Positions 11,121 through 24,789 are shown, counted from the first letter of the stretch. The stretch: 64,000 bases of DNA from Anaeramoeba flamelloides (GCA_027625915.1 JANTQA010000019.1:377001-441000); one strand, 5' to 3'. Program-made: numbers and translations. The notes: generated by a model from the letters alone, not told the origin.

Positions 11121-11466
11121 TGAGAGTTTGAATTTATTTTTTTAATTTGGAATAAATTCTAATTAATAAAAAGTGTAACTTTTAAAATCAAGTTAAAAGT
11201 ATTAGAATTGTATCTCAAAGTCCAACGAGAAAGCCAAATACAATTTTGAAAAATATCATTTCTTATTGGGTTTGTGAAGATGTTTAAGTTTTTTATATCA
11301 TATATTTTGTAAAATATATTGAGAACTTGAAATAAAAATTTTCATTTATTTATTGTAAAAATACCTTATTTAAAAAAAATGATTTGAAAAAATAGATCAT
11401 TTTCTCCTTAGGTGATCCAATTTTATTAGGTTATGAGGTGTGTTGTTTGTGAAATTTTTTTTGCAG

Positions 11467-11560
11467 AATATGACTAATTTAGAATTGGCCACTTTCGTGT
11501 GCATGTGTTCAATGGATTCACAAATTGCAAACTAGCCCTTTGAACACTCTCTTCGTAAAG
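11467..11560 (+). CDS. Exon-like stretch, gene uncertain
   Basis: A polypyrimidine tract ending in TTTTTTGCAG is followed by an open stretch reading MTNLELATFVCMCSMDSQIA, then an in-frame TAG, then PFEHSLRKG, and a good donor (AAAG/GTAAATG). Base composition is less AT-rich than around it. It may be an exon in another frame, a terminal exon ending at the TAG, or chance. No partner exons were found. Confidence 0.2.
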
Positions 11561-11947
11561 GTAAATGAAGGAAAAAAAACGTATAAATTTTTTCTGATCA
11601 AAGCAAAATGGTGATTACTGAAACCAAAAAAATTAAATTTGGATCACATATTCGAAAGAGACATTATACAATCTACAAATAATAGGGTTTTTTTGAACTG
11701 AAAATCTTGATTAGTCTTTTAACATCAAAACACAAAAAATATGAAAAAAAAATAATTCAAGTTTATTTTAAAAAATTCTCATCCCCATTTTTAAAAAAGC
11801 GAAAATACAACAGTTTGAAACAATTGAATATAAAATTGAATTGTTTTAATTTTTCAAACCGAATTCTAGTCGCTCTGATAAACTGGTTGTATTCTCGTTT
11901 AAAAATGTCGATAAATATAAATCAAAAAACAAATAAATCCACAATAT

Positions 11948-13108
11948 TTAACAGTTAAGTCCAAATTCTTTTTCGATTCCAATTAACCAATTCTTTTCCT
12001 TTAAGAAGTTGTTTTTATACTTTTCGTTATTTAAACCCATGATGTAATTGTATTGCGAAGAAAAGGGTGTGTTGATTACTTGATCATTGCTCGTGCAAGC
12101 AAGTTCTAAGTCCAAAAGAAGTGGTTGGTAATTAAAAAAAACTTCCAAATTGATTTGCTTTTCGTTGAGAATAAACCCCTTTTCGTTCTCTTCATCTGGG
12201 TTGTGTTTTTGAAAAGCCCTTTTTCTCACTTGGGAAAAATTTTTTGTTCGTGTTTTTTGAATTGTTATCTTGTTACTTGTATGTGTATTGTCATTACTCT
12301 GAAAGACTATATTGTTTTTTTTAGTGGTGGTTGTAGTGTTATTATTCTTGTTAATGGTCGTGGCCTTGGTCTTGTTGTTGTTCTTGGCCTTGGTCTTGTT
12401 AATAACCTTGGTCTTGGTCTTGGTATTGTTCATGTTCTTGATATTGTTCGTGTTCTTGTTCTTGTTCTTGTTCTTGTTCTTGGTCTTGTTCTTGTTCTTG
12501 GTCTTGGATAAAAGCCTTCGTTTTTTTTTAATTGGTACCAAATTTGATGTGTTAGTCTCAAGATTTTGCTTCTCTCTCGACTCTTTCCTCCTTTGTTTCC
12601 AAATAAAAATCGTTTTTTTTTGTTTTTTTTTAAATTTTTCCATTCCCTTTTTCCTTAATAAACAACGGTTCTGTATTATACCATATTCCTTCTCATTTGG
12701 GACTTTATAAATTAACCAATTTCTGGAATAAAAGGAGCAATTGTACAAATTATAATATTTTTTAAAAAAAAAATTCACACCCCTTTCAATCGATCTTGGA
12801 TTTTTTTGTGTGTACAATGCCAGTTCCGTAATACACTCCTTCATGATCTTGACCTCTTTAAGCCCTTCGCCATTTATCAAGTGCTTGTTTTTCGTTGACC
12901 ATTCTTTGGTTAAGTGATACGATTCAAGGCCTACAAAATAAGCCGGTCGTAGTTCCTGTAGGTAATTCAACCTTTTAAAATAAGATTTCATGTTCTTAAA
13001 TTGTTTTTGGTGTTTAACAAGATTAATTTTTTGTTCGTCTAATTCTTGAGTCATGATACTAGAGTTTTTATTGGACCCTAATTTGTCAAAGTTAATTTGG
13101 ATTTTCAA
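11948..13108 (-). CDS. Lys/Asn-rich basic protein of unknown function
   Basis: Single open frame of 386 codons, minus strand. The second Met (residue 19, MTQELDEQ) is an equally good start. Residues about 30-150 look like an ordinary folded domain (LQELRPAYFVGLESYHLTKE, ITELALYTQKNPRSIERGVN), and the last 75 residues are again ordinary sequence. In between is a basic low-complexity stretch of K-N, K-T and N-T repeats at about 200-265. I do not recognise the folded parts. The repeat is written mainly as AAG/AAC hexamers, so it probably grew by replication slippage. Its strongly basic nature would suit a nuclear or nucleic-acid-binding protein, but that is a guess. Confidence 0.7.
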   Translation of the reverse strand: MKIQINFDKLGSNKNSSIMTQELDEQKINLVKHQKQFKNMKSYFKRLNYLQELRPAYFVGLESYHLTKEWSTKNKHLINGEGLKEVKIMKECITELALYTQKNPRSIERGVNFFFKKYYNLYNCSFYSRNWLIYKVPNEKEYGIIQNRCLLRKKGMEKFKKKQKKTIFIWKQRRKESREKQNLETNTSNLVPIKKKRRLLSKTKNKNKTKNKNKNKNKNTNNIKNMNNTKTKTKVINKTKAKNNNKTKATTINKNNNTTTTTKKNNIVFQSNDNTHTSNKITIQKTRTKNFSQVRKRAFQKHNPDEENEKGFILNEKQINLEVFFNYQPLLLDLELACTSNDQVINTPFSSQYNYIMGLNNEKYKNNFLKEKNWLIGIEKEFGLNC

Positions 13109-16100
13109 AAAAATTAAAAGTACAAGTAAAAATTTATGAATTAAGATCTATCCAAAATTATTTCTAAAAAGTTTTCGACTTTTACACTTTTTTTTTTTAT
13201 TGTTTTGGATATTACTCACTTAATTTATTTTTGAAAAAAACTCAAATTCGCTATAATAAGCATTAAATAAGCTTAATTTGAATTATTTGATGTTGAGTCT
13301 TTAATTTAGCAAAAATTAAATTTGAAGATTTGACTTTTCAAAATTTGAGTCCAAATTCTTTCAACTTTTTTTTCGATTCCTCAATTATACTTTACTTTGA
13401 CCTTTGACTCAAATCAAATAATTTCAATAGTGCCATTCGCCCATTATTATTCAAAAATTTGTTAGTTAATTTTTAAAGTATTTTGTCTCAATTATTTTCT
13501 TTAAAAAATCACAAATATTACTAAAAGTACTTGTAAATGTTATTTATTTGATTTGAATTTCACTTTTCTTTCAGTATTTTTTCATAGAATTTAAAATTTA
13601 TTTATGCGTATTTAACAATTTACAAGAATATAAAGACTTTTTTCCAAGAAGAAATAGAACCTCACAATCTCTGTTTACCTCTTTACAACTTCTTTCGAAT
13701 TCCAAAAGAAAAATGAATAGAAAATTTTTTCTCCTTTAAAATTCAATAAGAGTATTTTTTAAAGTTTTTAATTATTTTTCAATTTAGATACAAAGGTGAC
13801 AATGGGTTGTTAAACAACACTCACTCAGTAAACGACCAACTTCTTTAATTTCGAAAAAGTTAAAATCTCTCATAGTTTTTCGATTTTTTTAGAGAGTATT
13901 TTCCATTTTTGAAGTTCTCCTGGAAAAAAAAATCTGTTTTATTTCTTGACGAAAAAGAAAGAATAAAATGTAAACAGACAACTTATTGCTTGAATAAATT
14001 TGTGAAAGTATTATGTTTTTTTTTTAATCTTGTCACGAATTAAAACTTGGCAAATATTGTGTTTGTTGAAAATGAATTCTAATAATTTTATTTCGAGTAC
14101 AGTTCTTTTATGTGAGTTTCGAAGTTGAACTTTTCTCAACAGAGAAAAAAAGTGATTTTTGCAAAAAATGATGTTTCTTTGAGTTTATTTGTGTTTTATA
14201 ATTTTTGTTCTACTTTGCAATCTCCATTGCTAAATCATTTGAAATGTACCTAAGAAGATATAAATTTAATTACTTTATCTGTTAAGAGAGTTATTCTTAC
14301 TTTTCACTAATAACCCAATAAAACCCTATATTTCCCAATAAACCAATACTACTCTTCCATGTCACTTTGCTTTTCATGAGTGTTTACAATAGAATGTAAA
14401 AACAAAAACGATTAAAATATTTTGTAAAAATAAATTATTTTAATCATGTGGATAAAATATCTAAAGAGCGCAAATAAAAAGGAAAGGTTAAAAACTTGCA
14501 TGTGTCTGGAGAATTCGATTGTAACAAATTCCCATAAATATTTATCTTGTGATGGCATTTGAAATTTTAATGATAATCGAGTCTAATCGAGTCGATTATT
14601 TTTTTTTTCCATTAGGATATATTTGTCTACTTGAACGATCATAGTTTACCAAATAATCATACACTGGAGAGAAAAGAACCAAACAAATAAACCAAGAGCA
14701 CAAATTACAATATATTTCTTGGATAATTTTTATATGAAAGTTAAAACTTACCAAAAGGTGAATGAAGTGAAAATTTAAAACCATTTCTTATTCAAACAAC
14801 AGTAGAAAGTAATTGGAAACTATCTTTTTAAAGTATGTTATTAGTATTTAATTAATTAGTAATATTTGAAGTTTAAAAAAATAACTTCTTGATTTGTGTT
14901 TCAAAGGTACAACAATTGTAACTCCCCAATTTTTAATTGCAAAACCATTGTTGACTCTATTTGAATTTTGGTTTTTTTTTTAATCTCTTTTCACCTTTTA
15001 AAAAAATATGTGTTAAAATTCTTTTTTAATTTTTCCACTTTTTTGTTTGATAAGAATTGAAAATTAATTATTACCAATTTAGTGCATGAGAATTAAGGGA
15101 ACAGATCTGTTTTTCTTTTTAAAATGTAAAATCCATATTCTTGTATTTTTAATTTGGATCTTTAAAATGAGGACAAAGGGTTAACAGTAACTGCCTAGGT
15201 CTTCAAAATTATTCAATTTTTTTTTGGAAAATTAGAACTAGAGAATTTACGAATCGAAAGATATCCAACAATTCTCAATTTTTTTAAAAAAATAGCAAGT
15301 TTATTATCGATCATCAGTGATTCTCAGAATTTGGGGTAAAGTGAAGATTATACAAGGCCTAAAACACTTTTTTTCACTTTAAAGTCTTTGAAATCATTAG
15401 AATTTGTAAAAATATTATTGATGTTTTTTTTTGTGCAAGTTAAGAATAATCAATCATCCGATTAAAGCCTCTTAACAAAATTTTAAGGATCTTGTTTGAA
15501 ATATAAATAATTTGGAAACAAAATAATTAAAACTTTATTTCTATTTAATCTATTTTTTAGGATATATCGAATAAAGTCCCTAAGAATAGAATTGATTTAT
15601 TTTGACCATGAAGGTCGTTTTTGTCAATTGATCAATTATATTTGAATAAAAAAATAAAAAGCAAACTAGCATAAATATTTTTACCGATACTTGTCTTGTG
15701 ATTTAAATCCAATATTTTTCAAAAAATTATATCTCTAGAGAGAAATAAAGGAAAAAGTTTATTAGGTTGACAACAACATATAAAGAAGAAACAGTACTCT
15801 TTAAAGAAATATTATCAAATAATTATTTTGATATAGAAAGAATAAATTTTATTTATTTGACAAAAAAAGTGGGTTATTTTACTTTTTTTTTAATTGTACC
15901 TAAAAAAAATTGAGAAAAAGACCTATTTTGGATTTTCTCAAAAAAAATCAATTTTATTTATCAATATTTGCAATTAATAGGAAAATTTTAAAACAAAACA
16001 TAGAAACAGAAAATCCAAATTTAAGTAATTGATTTTTATATTTGAAAAATAAATGTGACAAAATTTTCACCTTATTTTCCTGTTTTTCTGTTTGAAAAAA

Positions 16101-18400
16101 TTTCAAAGTAATTGACTAAAATTAGGGATCTTTATTATTGTTTTAATTAATATTTTGTAGACTAATATACAATTGTGTGGAATAAAAAATCTAAACAACA
16201 GATTACTCAGAATTGTATGACAAGAACAAGTTGTAAATATTTCCCATTTAAAATCAATTACAATTAGAATTATTTTTATGATCAATAATCTACTTATTTG
16301 CCTGAAATGATACTGAGTCAAGAGAACTTGGCCAAAATTTCGATTTTTAGGGTTTTTTTTCTATATTTTGTCAATTTGGATAAAACAATTTTCTTTGCTA
16401 TCCTAATACAAAATATCCCTGATAAAGACTAAAAAGTCCAAATTTCAGAAGGAAAATACCACCCAAGTTTATTTTGAAATACTTGTGAGTTTAAGACAAG
16501 TGTAAAAATTTACTGTTGTTTAAGTGGAATTATGGAGATAAAAATTGTCGAAGTAACCTTCTGTTATAAATATTTTTGATTTTTTATATTTTTTTAAATT
16601 ATTTCAATAATTTTTCCTAATTAAAGGTAGATTTGTATTTCGAGATTTACGGGGGTTAAGCCAAAATACTACAAGACACAAGTCCAATTTAATTGATATT
16701 ATGTCTAGAAAATAAATATACAGTAAATTTTAGTTTTTTTTTATTTGATTAAAATCAATAAACTTTTATTGATTAATATAAAAACTTTTCTAAATTCCAG
16801 AACAAAAATAATAAAATTTGTAATCGATTTTGTTTACCTCTTACTGAACCCCCCTAATTATTTTGTTGTATATTTGTACCATTAACTTTCACTTGGCAAT
16901 AGTTTGATATAAAGTGGAGTGATCACTAAGTAGGGACTTTTTGATTTTCGAACATTTTCAACAGTAAAATTTCGAATTTGGTTAGCAAAATAGGTTTTCT
17001 CCCAGCTATTAAATTTTGCAACAAAAACTCTGAAAGACTACAAAAGTGATTTAAATAGTTGCCTCAAGAACGGGTGATACAATCACCTTTAAATTGTGAA
17101 GTCAGACTCGTCGAAATATTCTCCAATTTGGCTCAAAAAATCTTTTTAAGTGTATTATTTTGATGAAAAATTATTATTAAGAAATTTTTTAGAGATATTC
17201 AAACTCGAACACCCTTATTAAGAAACGTGAAAATGAAAAAGAAAATTATCCCAATTTTTTTTTGTCTAAAAAAGAGACGATCATTTCTAAAACTCTCAAT
17301 AAAAGACTCGAACTTGAAAAAATCATCTTTATTAATGATTTTTGACCTTTGAATTATTTGAATTGTACAATTGTCTACATAAATCATAACAAAAACTTAC
17401 AAAGGAGATATATTTTTCTTAGTTTTTTTGTTATTTTTTTTTCTTTTTGTTTAATTTTGGATTGAAATTCTCAAGAACTTTTTCAAGGATATTCTTTGAT
17501 TTTTAAATTTTTCTTATAAAACACTCTGAACTTTTGGTTTATTTTCTGTGTGACAATTTTTTTTCGAAAAATCCTTACTCTCAAAATTCAATTTTTATTT
17601 TGAATACAAATTGGATTGGGGTAGAGTTTTGTATTCTATGGATATAAATATAAATTAAATTGGGAAAAGTAATTATGTTATTTTTTAAATATAAAAAAAA
17701 TTTTTTTGTTCAAAAAAGTTAAAAATTATCTTTATTTTTTTAGAAAATATTGATTTTGATGAATTCTATACAATACTAAAAAATTGATCAACAAAATTTA
17801 TAATAACCTGACCATAAAATAATAAAGAAAAAATCGAAAATTTTTTGCCATTTTTCTTAATTTTGATCTTCCTATATGAAAAGCTCATACTCTCAAAACT
17901 ATTATACTATATGAAAAAAAATTGATTAGAAACTTATTAACAAGAACTTAGGGCAATGAACTTTTCTTAAAAGTAATAATTTCTTAAAAAGCTGTTTTTT
18001 TTTCAACGATTTTTTTCATTTTTTGATATCACAGAGATGATGAAAAACATATTTTGGTTAAAATAATCTGACACTTTTTCCTTCTTAGATCTCACTTTAT
18101 AAATATTTGCGAGGATACCAACCACCAAAACATGATAGAAACACATTTTAAACAAATTTTCAATTGTAAACGTAGTCCTTAAAATTTTAAATTTGGATAT
18201 GATATATTAGCAAATTATATTTACAAAGTAGTAATCCACATTATAGAAATAAAAGTAATATTCACTAATGTAAAAATAAAAATAATTCAAAAATTAAGAG
18301 AGTAGAAAAATAATAGTTTGGTGTATATCAAAATAGTAAATATATACATTTTATTAATTTTCCCTTTCAAAAAGTTAGTAATAATTTGATCTATAAAAAA
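13109..18400. other. No recognisable gene
   Basis: AT-rich sequence without long open frames, RNA gene or clear repeat structure. The few short open frames look random in amino acid content. Small exons of a spliced gene cannot be excluded. Confidence 0.5.
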
Positions 18401-20339
18401 GTTTCTGAAAAAAAAAAAATAATAAAATAAAAAAATATTCCGTTTTATAAGTTATTTCTCAAGTATATTAGATATAGATTGAATGGCAAATTTTATATAT
18501 TTGAGCCCACTGTTTATTAAAATTGAATCATTAAGTTTTTTCTTTAACAGAATGAATTGCTATTCTAATAAATCTGAGAATTTCAGATAAGTAGTATAAA
18601 ATATTTACATTCATATTAAAAAATGAAATCAAAAAATCGAAAAAATTGAAAAAGAAAAATAGATAAAAAACATTTATTAATTGATCTTAATCTATAATAA
18701 TTGATACAATTACTATTTCTATACTTGTTTTTATATTTCAATTCTTAATTGAAAAACTTTTTATTGTAAAATTTTGATTAATAAATTACTCAGTATTTCT
18801 AATGAATTCCTAACAGGTATTTTAATTCCTATTTTCAGGTAATACATGAAATTCTAGTTTTGTTTCAGAAAATAGATTGTTTTTTAAATTCCTCTTCAGA
18901 AATAAAATTATTAGATGAATTAATTTGATTTTATGATAATTTTATTTCGATTAAATACAAAAAATCAAAATAATTCCGATGTTATTGTAAATTTTTTCAC
19001 CATGTTTTCTTATACTTTAATTTGCATTTTTTCGATTTTTTTTTGGTTTCAGGAATCTAATCATTTGATCAATTAATATTTTTTATTGATATTTCAAAAA
19101 AATACTTTTTTGGTATTGATAAAAAGTGTCTAATATGACTATAACTCCAGAAAATCTTTTTAATTTTTAATATTTCGAAAATTGATGTCTAATTTCAATA
19201 ATTCATAATACAATCCTTTTAATAAATTCCCAATTTTTTTTTATATAATTAATAATAAACCTTCCTAGATTTCATTAATGTAGGAGGACTAGATAATAAT
19301 TATTGAATTATTAGATAGCATAAGTTGATCTTCTTTATTTGTTTAAAAAAATATAGTTTTATAGCAGTTTGCTCAAATTTGGAAAATGATAATTCTTATT
19401 TTTGTTTTTTGTACAAATGTGTATTGTTTGGAATAAGTATAATTTCATTAATCATCATTATAAATAGTGTACGAGTTATAATTTTTAAAAATTTTGATTC
19501 AAGAAAAGATAATATTCAGCAATTATCAAAACAATCACTCCTATAAACTATTTTTCCTTCAAAGAGATTCAGTTTTATTGAAGAAATAGAAAACATTCTA
19601 TGAGTTTAATTCATTATTCTTCTCAAATTAAATTTCCATTTTTAGATCAAAATCATTTTTTCTCATTTTATTCAATTATTTTTTTATTGTTTTTGTGATT
19701 TACTTTTTTTTTTTTTATTTTTTCGATTTATCTTTTTACTTATTTCTTGTATTCTCTTTTTTTTTAAAAAAATTAAAAATGAAAAAAGAAAATCTTGTAA
19801 AAAATACAAATTTAAATTCAGAAAATTGAAACTTTGTAATTTCATAAAAAATGAATAGACGTACTATTAAAAAATTATTAATACCAACAAATATAATTTC
19901 CAATTAAAATTGAGAAATATAATATTAAGACATTCTATTGAAAAAGGCCCAAAAATTATTATTAACATTATTTTTTTTTTTCAAATTAATGGTTTTTTCA
20001 GGTATATCATTTATAGTTATTAACTTTAAAATAAAGTTTATTATTTCTTGTATTTTGAAACAATCATATGTTGGTTGATTCTTAAAAAAAGAGAATTTTT
20101 CATTTTTATCTTGGCACGTTTGAGAGAAATTGAATTTAATAACTATTCAAGAGCCTAGCTTGGAATTATTTCCATACCCATTATTTTTTTCAATACTATT
20201 TTTTAATCTATAAAGTAATATTCTTTGTTTTTACTTAGTTTGAAAAAAATCTTTGAAAAAGATTTTTGTAAAAAAAAAAGCAAAAAAAATGTTTTGTAAA
20301 ATAATAATAAAAAGTAATTACTTGAGAATTTTAATGTTA

Positions 20340-20442
20340 CAGCCGTTCCAAGGCTACCATAAAATTTCAAATAAAACACAATTGATTTTTCTATTCTGAT
20401 TTTCTATTTTCAAAAAATTTTATGGTAGACTTGGAAAGACTG
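20340..20442. mobile_element. Short Tc1-like MITE, second family
   Basis: TA-flanked 103-bp element with ends CAGCCGTTCCAAGGCTACCA and TGGTAGACTTGGAAAGACTG, arms about 30 bp. The related repeat copy at 28.7-29.9 kb lacks it at the matching place, so it is a later insertion. Confidence 0.65.
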
Positions 20443-20626
20443 TAGGAGTTATTTGTACTCATCCAAATTAAAAGGATCATGAAAAAAATATTTTCAAAAA
20501 TATAATTTGGTTAAATTTTTTTTTTTTCATTCTTGATTCCAACAGGTTCATTTAGAACGATGATCTTTCGTATTTGTAATTCTCAAAAAGAAAGGATTTG
20601 TTTAAAATAGAAAACTTCTCATACAT

Positions 20627-20640
20627 TCATATATATATAT

Positions 20641-20682
<42 letters not shown>
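20627..20682. repeat. (AT)n microsatellite
   Basis: An alternating AT run of about 50 bp, broken once by TTACT. Confidence 0.9.
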
Positions 20683-20970
20683 CTTATTTCTTTAATTAAT
20701 TTCAAGCATCCACAAACACACATTTCTTAATTCTAAACCAAAAATCTAATTTAATAAAACCAAAAATTTAATCAAAACAAATTTTTCAAAAAATTAAAAA
20801 ATGAAAGGTTCAACTCTGGTTTGCTTTTATTCTTCACAAATAGAGTAGTTAAGATATATTTTGATATTAAATGTTTAAATATCCCTCTTGTGACACTCAA
20901 AAAATCTTTTTCCAGTAATGTTGTAATGATTACAATTATTAAAAATGGTAAAATTTTTTACTTTCTTAAA

Positions 20971-21890
20971 TATACACAATTCACCGATTAAAACTAGATC
21001 CATCAAATGAAAAATATATCACCTCATTTTTTTTCAATCACACACTTAATATAGTGGCATTTTTAGACAATCCTTAAATTTTCATGTTGAAACTTTGTCA
21101 AACATGTATTTTAAATTAAACATTATGTTTTTTTCTTATATCTAGAAAAAAATTAAAAAAATAAGCTCAAACTAATAGATAAAAAAAAAAGTAAATATGA
21201 AATTTGTTTCTGAAAGTTTTGTTAGGAAAATAAAAAATCGGCAAATAAATGACTTAATGTTGATTTTTTTATAAAAATAGATACAATTTATAAATTATGT
21301 AAAAAAATATGCAAAAACAGATATAATTGCTAAAAATTTAAAATAAATTCAATTCCTAATTAAAGACTCTCTTAAAATTTTAAGTGGTTAAGCTGAAAAA
21401 AATGATTTAACGTAAATATACTTTTGTTTATCTGGTTCATTGGGTGTTGTATTAGAACAAGAGTAAAAATGAGGGTTTTCTTTGCTATGCCGAAAAGCTC
21501 TTGACACGGGTATTTTTATCTACTATAATAGATTATAATAAAATATACACCACTACCCAAATTTATGAAAATATTTATTTATTTGGCTTCCAAAATGATT
21601 TTAATAATTAGGTTTTGAATAAACCGTGACAATCAGAATGGTGAAAAAGTATCTACCCCCCCCCCCAATTTATAATCTTCCTTCTGTATTTATTGTTCAG
21701 TAAATATTCTTTTATAACTTAAAATACCACGTTGACTTAAAAGAAATACCCAGCTAAGAAATCGTGTTTTGTTTTAAATTTTTGAGATTTTTTCAAAATT
21801 CCTTCTGAGGATAATTTGTTCTTTGAGATAGAATGGAGAAATAATAGAAAAATTTATATAAATAAAAAAAACGAGAAGAAAAATAATTTT
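20971..21890. other. No recognisable gene
   Basis: AT-rich. The only landmark is a C10 run at 21657-21666, unusual in this base composition. Confidence 0.5.
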
Positions 21891-22400
21891 TATATTAGAG
21901 TGGGGATTACAATACTGGGCTTGAAAAAAATCACTTTAAAGATTTTTAATTGTGAATATTAAGAAAATTTTGATTTGTAATTTCTTATATTTTCAACATT
22001 TCCTTTTTATAAATGGATAACTTTTATATGAACCTAGTAAATAACCCACCCAAAGTCCATTAAAGTAGGATGTCTGTAGTATACTCAAGTAATTTTTTGA
22101 TATCAAAAGTAGATCTACTTTTTTTGAAAAAGAATCAGGTATTAAAGATGTTTATAGGAATTTGAAAAAGATAATTTTTATTCCAATTTTTTGATTTATT
22201 GAATGATGTATTGAACAAGTGTAATTTTATTAATAAACATTTGAATAAGTGGGTGAGCTATAATTTTAAAAGTTTGATTCGATAAAAAACAATTTGATTT
22301 TAAATATTTGCAATTAAACATGAATTTTTAGAATATTCACAAGAAAAAATCTTTTCAGTTATTTTTTTTTCATATACAGTATTATTATTCACTACTTTAA
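21890..22400. mobile_element. Non-autonomous TIR element, second copy
   Basis: Same family as 8690-9192. The left arm contains AAAGATTTTTAATTGTGAAT; the right arm contains ATTCACAAGAAAAAATCTTT and ends near AGTATTATTATTCACTACT. The copies have diverged considerably. Confidence 0.55.
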
Positions 22401-24500
22401 TATAAATAATAATAATATCATTTGTGTGGCCAAATTAAAAATATCCACATCCTGAATTCAAAGAAAATTTTCCATTTTAGTAAAATTATTTTCACTTCCC
22501 AAATTTAAAATTTATCTTAGATATTTTTTAAAAACAAAGTCCACTTATTTCTCTTTATTTCAACCCCATTTTACAATATCATATAGTCGATGGCCATGAT
22601 ATCAATATATTTAAATATAAAGTAGAAATTCAATAAATTAAGAGGTAAACAAAATTGATTATGTTTTCGTATTGTTCTATTCAAGAATTCTGTATGTTTT
22701 TTGATCAAGAAATGATTTTTTTTATCCAGAATCCTTAAAATTTGAAAAAATCCTAAAAAAAGAAAATAATTAAATTTTCCTTTAAGGGACTAGTAACTCT
22801 TATTTACCCCCCCTAAAGTTAATAAGTAATTATTTATACGGGGGTACAATTAAACTCGATAATAAACAACATTTATCAACTTTTGAGGGATAAGTTATCA
22901 TTTTTAAAAAGAATTAATTTTTCCTAATTAAATTTATAGTAAAAAGATCTTATCCTTTTTTGTTGGGTTTTTGCATCAAATTATCAAAGTAGAAAAAAAA
23001 AAATTTGCTCAAAATATTTTTGAAGTTATCTCACTTTGAGTAATTTCTGCAAACTATTATTAACAAATAACTTTGAACATCTAATCTTTTTTTTCAAAAT
23101 ACAATAAAAATAAATCAATTATTGAATCCTTGAAGATCTAAAAAAATTGTTAATTAATTTTATTCACAAATATTTATTACATTTCTAGAAATTTAAGAGT
23201 TTATATAATATTCCTTTCCAAATATTTAAGAGTATAAACAAGGAACTGTTTCTATTAAAATCAGTTATTTGAGAAATATCTAGTATTTTTTTTATTATTA
23301 GATTTATTTAATTGAATTGGTTTTATTTGTTTGGAAATATTTAAAAAATTTAGAAATAATAATAAACAATATTTATATATTTCGTCTTTGTGATGTTAAT
23401 AACTTACTGAAAGAATTAAGATTGAGTTATTAATTATTGATTCAAAATTATCAAATTAAAAATTATTTCTTTGGATGATAAGTTGAATTTTCCAGATTTT
23501 AAAAAAAGTATTTTGGGGGAATTTTTAATTTGATCGTTTGGGTTCTTTTTCTCCGAATTTTTTTTATTTAATAAATTGAAAAAATTGATTTGAAGTATTT
23601 CTTTGAATTAAAAAATTATCTTTTTTCAAGTTTAAAATAATTATTTTAATTTTGTTTAAAATTAAGTAGATTTTTTATCTTGTGTTCTTTTAGAAACTTT
23701 GTGGTTTTATTTTTAAAGTGTATTTTTGTATACTTGCTTTACAGATAATAAGATTTCATTCTTCTTCTTGAAGGAAATAATTTTGATAAATGATTCAGAA
23801 ATATGTTTAATTTCTAACTTTTCAAAAATGAGTAAAAAAATGGTTCAAACTTTAAAAAACAAGAATTCATTTCTGAAAATAGCATTAAAAGTAAGTTTGG
23901 TATTGTAGTGATCAGATTTTTACTTTATTTTTCAATTTCAAGATGAGGTAATATTTTTTTGAATTTGCTATTAAATTTACTTGAAGATTATTTTTAGTTT
24001 ACTAGTCCCTTAAAAGGCATCTTTTAAACCCTTTTTTCTCTAAATAATATTTAATTTCAGTTTTCACAGATAGTAAATTCTGATTGTCCTTTAAAAAATC
24101 CAAGATCCTATTTTTAGAAAATTTATCGAGCTTCAATTGGCAAGGAATTAAATTTCAATATCGAGAATAAAAAGATACAAATTAAAAATTCAAGTTCTCC
24201 CAAAGGGTTCTATCAAATAGTTATGTTGAAAAATGAACTTTAGTTTAAACCCGGGACTAGACAAAATTCCAATTTCAAGATTTCTTTCAACAAACACAAA
24301 GAAGATCCTATTGAGGAATTATTTTTAAGATTTTAATTCTCGATTTACAACTTTTTCAAGTGTTCTAATATTATTTCCAAAGAGAGTCTGTATTTCTTAA
24401 TTTTGTTTTCGTAAATCAAACAAGAGAAGTTTGAACAAATTATTCTCATTTCCATTTTTTCAATTTCTTAAACTTTTTCTCCTTTTTTATATTCTATCAA
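22400..24500. other. No recognisable gene
   Basis: AT-rich sequence with scattered short open frames. The last 150 bases before the gene at 24512 may be its 5' leader. Confidence 0.45.
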
Positions 24501-24511
24501 AAAACTTTGAC

Positions 24512-24789
24512 ATGGGGTGTATTTGTCCAACAGAGAAAAGAAGTGAACACCAACCTTTAAAAGAAAGCAGATATGACTTAAGCTCCGAATCTGGCAGTTT
24601 TAGTGATCTTTTAAGTCAGGATCAGGTAACTTCATCCAACGAATCACAACCAAGCGAAAAATCTGACTCAGACTAGGAAAAATAATTCAGGCCACCATAC
24701 TATTTGATCCAACATTTAAAGAATTACAATCTTTTTTATTGAACACTAAGAATAATTTAGACTTTACCAAAAGTCTGTACGAGAAATAA
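24512..24789 (+). CDS. Small N-terminally lipidated protein, with possible 65-nt intron
   Basis: Starts MGCICPTEK: Gly2 followed by Cys3 and Cys5 is the classical signal for N-myristoylation plus palmitoylation and points to a membrane-tethered protein. I chose this Met because an upstream in-frame ATG (24431) would bury the signal. The rest is acidic and Ser-rich. Unspliced, the frame stops at 24676 after SEKSDSD. A GT-AG intron at 24626-24690 (donor CAG/GTAACT, acceptor AATTCAG) would instead join it to a 33-codon stretch reading ATILFDPTFKELQSF and ending in TAA at 24789, giving 70 residues. Both versions look protein-like. The layout recalls LAMTOR1/Ego1-type or other small lipid anchors, but I see no family match. 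Confidence 0.45.

Larger units (their letters stand above)
18400..20970 (+). repeat. Diverged copy of the GTAAGT-ended TIR repeat
   Basis: Shares sequence in order with 28709-29913 (same strand) and 33488-35480 (opposite strand). Examples are the TTGATCTTAATCTATA region at 18680, the stretch around AATTTTGATTAATAAATTAC, and the end ATGGTAAAATTTTTTACTTT at 20945. The left end is too worn to place exactly. It carries a small MITE at 20340-20442 and an AT microsatellite. Confidence 0.5.

Noticed and set aside
11948-12710. Plus-strand open frames rich in Leu/Val opposite the Lys/Asn gene
   Set aside because: They are the antisense of the K/N repeat in the minus-strand gene; their composition is just the complement of the AAG/AAC repeat.
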